NCBI GenBank assembly: GCA_022571535.1 | Contig: JACZXR010000050.1 | Span: forward strand, 1-9,832 | DNA length: 9,832 bases | Origin: Deltaproteobacteria bacterium | Lineage (GTDB): Bacteria; Desulfobacterota; Binatia; UBA9968; CAXXLF01 | Direction of reading: 5' to 3' | Shown here: positions 1 to 5,108 of the stretch, piece by piece | Position numbering within the stretch: position 1 is the stretch's first letter | Layout of the letters: the number at the start of each line of letters is the position of its first letter | The notes under the pieces: generated by a model | Told to the model about the DNA's origin: nothing | Database searches by the model: none | Seen by the model: the letters and a program-made list of their open reading frames with translations, nothing else | Translations under genes and position numbers: made by a program

Positions 1-116
1 CCGATGGGGTTTCCCCCGTGGAGTTGCGGTCCATTACTCCACAGGGGGGAGAAGCGGCAGCTCTCCCCTTTGGTCGAACACGGGGATTCAAACCCCGTGT
101 TCGATATAACTTGATT
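1..116. repeat. Hairpin-chain repeat, copy 1 (cut by the window's left edge)
   Basis: Positions 46-116 match 1288-1357 in the same orientation with five substitutions and one 1-nt gap. Positions 1-14 match 1271-1284. The right end forms a perfect 12-bp stem (74-85 with 93-104) around a 7-nt loop (86-92). A second stem pairs 46-52 with 62-68. Between the two matched blocks this copy has 31 nt where copy 2 has 3 nt, and the extra DNA folds as a hairpin (13-24 with 36-48, one bulged A). The rlmN stop codon (88-90) lies in the loop of the right-hand stem. The left boundary is not visible. It resembles a non-coding palindromic element (REP or MITE-like). The family is not one I can name. Confidence 0.75.
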
Positions 117-1230
117 TGGGGTTCACGCGCTCAGATCGAAAATCAGCCCACAGCTGACCGCACGCGGCCTGGACATCTTGCCCCCTCGACTGCCGCACAT
201 TAACTTGAAACCCCCTTCTCATGAGGAGGTCTTTAAAACCTTCAACCTCAGCCGGGGTGGGGGGTTGGTAGGGGCTGTCATGATACGGATTGAAGGGGAT
301 CAAATTAATCTTGCAGCGAATGCCTTTCAGCAGACTGGATAGCCTACTGGCATCTGCCGGTTCGTGGTTGATACCCTGAATGAGAATGTACTCAAAAGTG
401 ATCCTCTTTCGCCTCTGTAGGGGCAAGGCGCGGCAGCATTCAATGAGTTCAGCCAGGCTGTATTTACGATTGATAGGCATCAACCTGGAGCGCACCGCAT
501 CGGTTGTGGCATGGAGGGAAACGGCCAAATTCACCTTCGTATCTTCCATCAGTCTACGGATCTGTGGAACGAGACCCACTGTGGAAACAGTAATCCTGCG
601 CGGAGAAAAGCCCAACCCACCGCGCGCGTCAGTCATGTCCTTGAGAGACTTCAGTGTCTGTTCGTAGTTTGCCAGCGGTTCTCCCATACCCATGAAAACC
701 AGGTTCGTCAATTGCTTTCCGGCGCCCATGACCGCCTGGACCTCAATGATCTGGTCGAGGATTTCTGACGACTTTAAATTCCGTCTCAGCCCCATTTGAG
801 CTGTGGCGCAGAAGGTGCAGCCCAAGCCGCACCCCGCCTGGGTCGAGAGACACAGGGTCAGACGGCCTCCTTCAGGAATCAACACCGTTTCGATGGAGTA
901 CCCATCGGCAAGACCGAAAAGGAATTTTTCTGTCCCATCCCGGGATCGACTTTTCAAGAGAACGGGAAGACGACTGATGGAAAACTCCCGCCCCATGGTG
1001 TCGCGAAGGGCAGTCGAAAGATTGGTCATCTCCGAGAAGGAGAATACCCCCCTTTGAAGCAACCAACGCCGAATCTGATCGGACCGATAAGAAGGCTCCT
1101 TGTGCTGGTCCAGCCAATCGATCAGCTCCTCCCGGCTTAGATCTTTAATGTTGGGCTTCACCTCGGAATCTCTACCCCTACTGTTTTCGAATGGTCCAAG
1201 GGCTGCTTTGGCCGGAACCGTCGCGCTCAT
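88..1230 (-). CDS. rlmN: RlmN, dual-specificity 23S rRNA A2503 / tRNA A37 C2-methyltransferase (radical SAM)
   Basis: Cytoplasmic enzyme that methylates C2 of A2503 in 23S rRNA and, in characterised members, A37 of some tRNAs, using SAM both as radical source and methyl donor. Over 380 residues the key parts are present: the [4Fe-4S] motif CxxxCxxC (C134, C138, C141), an upstream Cys (C127) in LCLSTQAGC, the GMGEPLANY SAM-binding segment (181-189), and the methyl-carrying Cys C357 in QAACGQL. The N-terminal RNA-binding region begins near residue 27 (NIKDLSREEL). The first 23 residues look unlike the family, so a GTG start at 1161 is a real alternative; neither start has a convincing Shine-Dalgarno. 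The last residues (SSYIEHGV) and the stop lie inside repeat copy 1, and copy 2 sits just before the start codon. Last gene of the minus-strand series, 244 nt after its neighbour. Confidence 0.96.
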   Translation of the reverse strand: MSATVPAKAALGPFENSRGRDSEVKPNIKDLSREELIDWLDQHKEPSYRSDQIRRWLLQRGVFSFSEMTNLSTALRDTMGREFSISRLPVLLKSRSRDGTEKFLFGLADGYSIETVLIPEGGRLTLCLSTQAGCGLGCTFCATAQMGLRRNLKSSEILDQIIEVQAVMGAGKQLTNLVFMGMGEPLANYEQTLKSLKDMTDARGGLGFSPRRITVSTVGLVPQIRRLMEDTKVNLAVSLHATTDAVRSRLMPINRKYSLAELIECCRALPLQRRKRITFEYILIQGINHEPADASRLSSLLKGIRCKINLIPFNPYHDSPYQPPTPAEVEGFKDLLMRRGFQVNVRQSRGQDVQAACGQLWADFRSERVNPKSSYIEHGV

Positions 1231-1244
1231 AGATTATTGGGTAA

Positions 1245-1357
1245 CCCCGCGGCTTGCCGCGGGCACAAAACCAATGGGGTTTCCAAAGGGGAGAAGCGGC
1301 AGCTCTTCCCTTTGGTCAACCACGGGGTTCAAACTCCGTGGTCGATATAACTTGATT
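1245..1357. repeat. Hairpin-chain repeat, copy 2, immediately upstream of rlmN
   Basis: Four stems follow one another. Positions 1246-1253 pair with 1256-1263 (CCCGCGGC / GCCGCGGG). Positions 1268-1272 pair with 1278-1282 (AAACC / GGTTT). Positions 1283-1295 pair with about 1304-1315 (CCAAAGGGG..., one mismatch). Positions 1316-1327 pair with 1334-1345 (one wobble and one A-C mismatch). The conserved right end is TATAACTTGATT (1346-1357). The segment 1271-1357 is shared with copy 1. The leftmost GC-rich stem may belong to the same element, but the matching part of copy 1 would lie outside the window. It occupies about half of the 244-nt gap between the isochorismatase-like gene and rlmN. No U-run follows any stem, so it is not a standard terminator. 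Confidence 0.75.
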
Positions 1358-1361
1358 CGTG

Positions 1362-1397
1362 TCACTTTGGCCAAGCTAACTCGAAGGTTCAAAGTGA
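1362..1397. other. Isolated inverted repeat in the gap before rlmN
   Basis: TCACTTTG (1362-1369) pairs exactly with CAAAGTGA (1390-1397) around a 20-nt spacer. It lies right next to repeat copy 2 but has no counterpart beside copy 1, so it is probably not part of the repeat. It could be a protein-binding site or an RNA hairpin in the leader of rlmN. No poly-T follows on either strand. The function is unknown. Confidence 0.35.
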
Positions 1398-1474
1398 AGC
1401 AATGCCCCCTTCTCCTGGCCGAGCGGACGTAATTACGCCCATTCAAAAAGAATCGATTCTGATCCATCGTCTCC

Positions 1475-2116
1475 CTATCTACCCTTCGCCTCCTGGATCA
1501 TTCGGAGCACCTGATCGGTTGTGCGGACGCGGGACATGCGCGGGAAGATTAGCTCCATCAGCGTGTCGTGGGCGCGTTGGTCGTGAGAGGTAGCGCAGGC
1601 GTCACTTACGACGATTATATTGTAGTCCATGTCCCTGCCGGAGAAGACCGTGGATGCCACTCCCACATCGGTTGACCCTCCGGATATGATGACCGTATCG
1701 ATGCCGCGCGTGCGTAGGGACAAATCCAGAGAGGTCTGGTAGAAGGCGCTCCAGCGAAATTTGGGGATGAAGTAGTCATCGGGTTGAGGGTCAAGCTCAG
1801 GGATGACATCCGAGCTGGGATCGCCACCGGTGACATGCATTGTGCCCTTCGTCACCACTCCGTCGGGCCATGGATTCAGGGAATTGTTGGTGTCGGTGAG
1901 AATTAAGGCTGACGTAGCAAGATCTGCGCGATGGTTGCCCTTAGCGAAGAAAATTGGAATCCCGGCCTCGCGTCCCGCTTTCATGAGACGCACAGCATTG
2001 TCCACCATCAGCTTTTTTTTTGCCTTGGCAGCTCCTTCGGCCGTGGAGGAGTAGCCTTTCAGGAGATCAAAAAAGAGGATAGCTGTCTTTTTTATTTCAA
2101 TTTCACCGAGGGTCAT
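1475..2116 (-). CDS. Isochorismatase-family hydrolase with Gly at the catalytic Cys position
   Basis: 213 residues, the normal length for a stand-alone isochorismatase-fold (cysteine hydrolase) domain. Asp17 (ILFFDLLKGY) and Lys119 (YFIPKFRWSAF) fit the Asp and Lys of the triad. The third site, normally TxVCV, reads TDVGV, so Gly152 replaces the nucleophilic Cys. The codon is GGA, two changes away from a Cys codon. Amidases of this fold (nicotinamidase, N-carbamoylsarcosine amidase) need the Cys; vinyl-ether hydrolases such as EntB and PhzD also have Gly there. Amidase activity is therefore unlikely, and the substrate is unknown; no siderophore or phenazine genes are nearby. The ATG start is well supported by AAGGAGA at 2127-2133, 10 nt upstream and 2 nt beyond the trmJ stop, implying co-translation with trmJ. 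A run of nine A on the coding strand (2013-2021) sits at codons 32-35. Confidence 0.88.
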   Translation of the reverse strand: MTLGEIEIKKTAILFFDLLKGYSSTAEGAAKAKKKLMVDNAVRLMKAGREAGIPIFFAKGNHRADLATSALILTDTNNSLNPWPDGVVTKGTMHVTGGDPSSDVIPELDPQPDDYFIPKFRWSAFYQTSLDLSLRTRGIDTVIISGGSTDVGVASTVFSGRDMDYNIIVVSDACATSHDQRAHDTLMELIFPRMSRVRTTDQVLRMIQEAKGR

Positions 2117-2126
2117 TTGTTCTTTG

Positions 2127-2133
2127 TCTCCTT
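2127..2133 (-). promoter_or_regulatory. Shine-Dalgarno site of the isochorismatase-like gene
   Basis: The minus strand reads AAGGAGA, ending 10 nt before the ATG at 2116 and beginning 2 nt after the trmJ stop (2136-2138). It is the strongest ribosome-binding site in the window and fixes the start of the downstream gene. Confidence 0.8.
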
Positions 2134-2135
2134 GG

Positions 2136-2900
2136 CTAACGGATTTTCAGTCCTTGTCTTTCCTTCTCTTGGGTCACTCGCCACCCTCCGTCGCTATACC
2201 ATTCGATTTGGCGAAACAACCCATTAAGGATATGAACATCCTTCTCCTCCAGGCCGGCTCGGCCTAGGATGCGACGTATGGCTAGCAAGATGTGTTCGGG
2301 GTTCTGTGAATCCAGAAAGCCGATCTTTAGGAGAGAGCGTCTCATAATGTCAAAGAGGCGCTCGATGCTTTCCGCGGGGGCTCGGGAGATTGCCTCCCGC
2401 GGGGATCTTTTCAATGAGGCCAGGAATATTTCGTAGAGGCACACCATGACCGCTTGGGCCACATTCAGGGAAGCATAGTCCTGGTTTGTAGGGATTGTGA
2501 TGAGCCATTGGCAGTATTTGAGATCACGGTTGCTCAGGCCATGATCTTCCGGGCCGAAGACGAGAGCGACCTGGCGTGAATCGGTGCGGATTGTAGAGAC
2601 GATTTTGGGCGCAACTTCCCGGGGCAAACGGCTGTGACTGCGGTAAAGCCCGCTTCGACAAGTGGTTCCAACCACCAAACCGCAATCGGCTACTGCCTCG
2701 CGCAGTGTGTCGAATCTCCTCGCCCCCTGGAGTATCTCTCTGGCATGCACGGCCATTGCCCTGGCAGAAAAGCTGTGGATTCGCCCCTCACCGACAATGG
2801 CCAGATCTTTGAGTCCGCTGTTCATCATGGCCCGTGCGACGGAGCCGATATTTCCTGAGCCTTTGGGTTGTACCAGAACAATGCGGAGGTTCTTTAACAT
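2136..2900 (-). CDS. trmJ: TrmJ-like tRNA (cytidine/uridine-2'-O-)-methyltransferase, SPOUT superfamily
   Basis: TrmJ methylates the 2'-OH of position 32 in the tRNA anticodon loop with SAM; it acts in the cytoplasm as a dimer with a trefoil-knot fold. The 254-residue protein shows the three SpoU motifs in order: NIGSVARAMMNSG (17-29, with the conserved Arg23), LVFGPEDHGLSNRDL (113-127) and IPTNQDYASLNVAQAV (136-151). The opening LKNLRIVLVQP and the C-terminal helical extension (about 177-235, LFDIMRRSLLKIGFL...ILNGLFRQIEWY) match the TrmJ branch better than TrmH, TrmL or RlmB. Length is typical. The ATG at 2900 has only a weak purine stretch upstream, and a heptad repeat occupies the leader. 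It follows the metalloprotease gene by 56 nt and precedes the isochorismatase-like gene by 19 nt. Family membership is firm; position 32 as target is inferred from the family. Confidence 0.9.
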   Translation of the reverse strand: MLKNLRIVLVQPKGSGNIGSVARAMMNSGLKDLAIVGEGRIHSFSARAMAVHAREILQGARRFDTLREAVADCGLVVGTTCRSGLYRSHSRLPREVAPKIVSTIRTDSRQVALVFGPEDHGLSNRDLKYCQWLITIPTNQDYASLNVAQAVMVCLYEIFLASLKRSPREAISRAPAESIERLFDIMRRSLLKIGFLDSQNPEHILLAIRRILGRAGLEEKDVHILNGLFRQIEWYSDGGWRVTQEKERQGLKIR

Positions 2901-2908
2901 ATTCTTAC

Positions 2909-2943
2909 CGTCAGCTATCAGCGTTCAGCAATTGGCGGTCAGT
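2909..2943. repeat. Degenerate 7-bp tandem repeat (GCTGANN on the minus strand) upstream of trmJ
   Basis: On the plus strand five consecutive heptads can be read: CGTCAGC, TATCAGC, GTTCAGC, AATTGGC and GGTCAGT. Three are exact for NNTCAGC and two are degenerate. They fill most of the 56-nt space between the metalloprotease stop and the trmJ start. From memory, similar GCTGA-type heptads occur between genes in several unrelated bacterial genomes. No function is assigned. Confidence 0.6.
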
Positions 2944-2956
2944 CTCGAACACCCAT

Positions 2957-3613
2957 CTACCCCATTCCGAACGGACATAACCTGTTTCGTAGAATCACGT
3001 CACGGTTATGCTGATCGAACTCCGTCCTGTAAGCAAAGTCGCGGTGCATAATGGAAGAGGAATCGTTGGTATGTTCAGCGCCAAAGATGTGGCCCAACTC
3101 ATGGATCAGTGCCAAAACGTCCCATTCAATCTCGGAGTCTGGTCCCGGGTATAGGAACGGAGAGGAAACGGAAGTCACCATATAATTTCCTAACCCCAGA
3201 TGGCAGTTGCCAATGCGATCCACTCTTGCCCTGCCATCCACATAGATATTCACGTTCTCCCCGGTAAAGCCGATGATGAGATCGTAATTCCCCGCCCTAC
3301 CTTTTAAAGGGACCTCCTCTTTCAGCCTGGTGAGCAAAAGACGCGTTGAGGTGACCCCTGCCACCGATGGCCACGGGGCAATTTTATCCACGACGAAACG
3401 AACCCCGAACTCCCTTTCAAAATAGTCTGATGCCGCCTCGACCAGCCCCTCTACCGTTTGCGTCCAGCGGGGGTCTTCCCTGAGTTTGAGATCCCCCAGG
3501 GCCTTAACCCGCACGATCCTCAACCGAACCGGTGGAGGTGCCTCTATTAGGGCGCAGCCGGAAGCCAGCAGAAGACTACCGATGGAGCAGGCTATCCGTT
3601 GGGGCGTAATCAT
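2957..3613 (-). CDS. Predicted metzincin-type zinc metalloprotease lipoprotein
   Basis: 218 residues from the ATG at 3613. The N-terminus is a lipoprotein signal: a short basic start (MITPQR), a hydrophobic stretch (ACSIGSLLLA) and a lipobox ASGC, followed by ALIEAPPP. The mature protein would be anchored outside the cytoplasm. Near the C-terminus is HELGHIFGAEH, the HExxHxxGxxH zinc site of metzincins, then SSSIMH, which fits the Met-turn 8 residues later. It lacks the four-Cys pattern of archaemetzincins and is nearer in look to matrixin- or reprolysin-like domains. The substrate is unknown. An upstream TTG at 3679 would add 22 residues before the signal peptide, so I prefer the ATG. That start lies 38 nt inside the end of the preceding gene in another frame and has no Shine-Dalgarno, so translation is probably coupled. 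The family could not be named more exactly. Confidence 0.82.
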   Translation of the reverse strand: MITPQRIACSIGSLLLASGCALIEAPPPVRLRIVRVKALGDLKLREDPRWTQTVEGLVEAASDYFEREFGVRFVVDKIAPWPSVAGVTSTRLLLTRLKEEVPLKGRAGNYDLIIGFTGENVNIYVDGRARVDRIGNCHLGLGNYMVTSVSSPFLYPGPDSEIEWDVLALIHELGHIFGAEHTNDSSSIMHRDFAYRTEFDQHNRDVILRNRLCPFGMG

Positions 3614-5081
3614 CGGTAAGTACAGGCACGTCGTCGGTGGGCATTCTGGCCTCGTAGTATGTGGCGTTGATCTCCTCAATGGGCTCAGGGAACAGGTCGC
3701 CTCCCAGAGAGGCAGCCCTCTTCACTATTTCACGGATATCTAATCGCTCTTTATTCTTGCTGGCTATAATGATGACGTTCTGTAACGTCCCGATGCTCGA
3801 TTCGTCAGCACCGTTGGTCGCAAAGACGTAAATCTGAGGAAAGATTTTTCGCAGGGTCTTGATCAGGGAACGGACGATCTTGCTCCTCGACCCGATAATG
3901 GCCCCAATGACGTTAATCACCGTGACCCCATTTGTGGTGAGCTTTTGGTCTGCCATCTGAAAAAATTCTTGCGTGGTGAGGTGAAAAGGAATGGAATCGG
4001 CATGGTAGGCATCCAGCAGGATCAAGTCGTAGCGTTTTGGTGTCCGCCTCAAATAGAGACGGCCGTCCTGAGCATGAACGCGGAGGTTCTTTCCTTCCTG
4101 GACATAGAAGTATCTCTTTGCCACCTCAATAACCTCCGGGTCGATCTCGGCCACATCGATCTCCATAGTCGGAAACTTCTTCTGGTATATCTTTGAAATC
4201 GAGCCCCCTCCCAGTCCGATGATCAGCACCTTTCTCGTGTCCGGCCTCAAGGTCAATCCAAGTGAGAGAAAGCGTGAGTATCGAAGCCTCAGGAAAGTCG
4301 GGTCGTCCAAATTCATAGAGCTCTGCAAGGTGCGGTTAAAGTAGAGGTAGCGGGCCTTGTTGTCCTCTTCGACGCGGATGCGATGATAAAAGGAGTCCTT
4401 CACAAAGATAGTCTTGGCCCTCGCCCATCCTGTGAAGGCCAGGAATCCGGAAATAGCCACCAGCGAGAAGATGGTGAGCGTGCGCCAGGTATGGTGCAGG
4501 TTGGCTAAGGGCCACGAGAGAGCGCAGAGAAACATGAGTATTATCCCTAGAGAATGGATGATGTTGCTTACCCCGATAAGCGGTATGAGGTAAAAGGCGG
4601 TAAGCAGTGTCCCCATGATACTACCACAGGTCGATAGTGCATAGAGGGTTCCGGCAGTGCTCCCAACCTTGGATAAACTCGTGACGCTTAAGTGGACGGC
4701 GTAAGGAGAGACTGTGCCCAAGAAGACGCTCGGGGGCAAAAAGTAGATGGTACTGGCGACAAGAGGGCCCAGCCTGATTCCGAGATCGGCATTTGCAATC
4801 CAATGATTAACCGGCGGATAAACGAAGGGGAGAAAGAAGATCAGCACCCCCGGGATGAGGAGCAGTATTAGAAGTCCTCCAAAAGAGGGACTGCGGGCAG
4901 ACAGCCAACCGCCCCAGTAATAGCCCAGGCTCAAGGCAGCCAAGACCACAGAAATTAGGCTTCCCCAGACAAATATGGAGTTACCGAAATACGGGGCAAG
5001 GACCCTGCTCCCGACAATCTCGAGACCCATGAGGACTGCACCGCTGACAAAAACGATGATATAGAGCAAAGGGCGGGTCAT
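3576..5081 (-). CDS. Membrane-anchored spermidine-synthase-like protein (SpeE-type domain)
   Basis: 501 residues in two parts. Residues 1-220 hold about seven hydrophobic segments (roughly 5-28, 36-60, 68-88, 104-128, 140-168, 172-192, 200-218), placing it in the inner membrane. Residues 225-500 are a SAM-binding Rossmann domain of the spermidine synthase type: VLIIGLGGGSISKIY (285-299), DVAEIDPEV (309-317), AQDGRLYL (337-344) and YDLILLDAY (351-359), ending in the family-typical VPVLTDDYAPTDSLL. Soluble SpeE normally has an aspartate followed by Ser/Thr and DP at the active site; here it reads DAYHADSIP, as in many membrane-fused relatives whose reaction is unproven. Aminopropyl transfer is therefore only a family expectation, and no SAM decarboxylase gene is in view. 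It starts 27 nt after the helicase and overlaps the metalloprotease gene. Confidence 0.88.
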   Translation of the reverse strand: MTRPLLYIIVFVSGAVLMGLEIVGSRVLAPYFGNSIFVWGSLISVVLAALSLGYYWGGWLSARSPSFGGLLILLLIPGVLIFFLPFVYPPVNHWIANADLGIRLGPLVASTIYFLPPSVFLGTVSPYAVHLSVTSLSKVGSTAGTLYALSTCGSIMGTLLTAFYLIPLIGVSNIIHSLGIILMFLCALSWPLANLHHTWRTLTIFSLVAISGFLAFTGWARAKTIFVKDSFYHRIRVEEDNKARYLYFNRTLQSSMNLDDPTFLRLRYSRFLSLGLTLRPDTRKVLIIGLGGGSISKIYQKKFPTMEIDVAEIDPEVIEVAKRYFYVQEGKNLRVHAQDGRLYLRRTPKRYDLILLDAYHADSIPFHLTTQEFFQMADQKLTTNGVTVINVIGAIIGSRSKIVRSLIKTLRKIFPQIYVFATNGADESSIGTLQNVIIIASKNKERLDIREIVKRAASLGGDLFPEPIEEINATYYEARMPTDDVPVLTDDYAPTDSLLHR

Positions 5082-5108
5082 CTATTTTCTGTCTCAGCGA
5101 TTTGCCGG

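Noticed and set aside
1316..1345. tRNA or tRNA-derived element suggested by GGTTCAAAC resembling a T-arm
   Set aside because: The resemblance is limited to the loop. Copy 1 has an extra base in the loop, the stem is 12 bp instead of 5, and no acceptor, D or anticodon arms can be drawn around it.
1..1357. CRISPR array
   Set aside because: There are only two copies, they are 1.2 kb apart with a whole gene between them, and no cas genes are present.
1100..1432. Plus-strand open frame of 110 codons over the rlmN start and the repeat
   Set aside because: It is antisense to rlmN, has no domain or ribosome-binding site, and is largely read from the repeat. Other long antisense frames inside rlmN, the helicase and ggt were dismissed for the same reasons.
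1441..1460. Intrinsic terminator after the isochorismatase-like gene (AGAATCGATTCT then TTTT on the minus strand)
   Set aside because: Only four A/T-rich pairs can form around a usable loop, too weak to call a terminator.
3614..3679. TTG start at 3679 for the metalloprotease gene
   Set aside because: It would place 22 polar residues ahead of a normal lipoprotein signal peptide; the ATG at 3613 gives a proper one.
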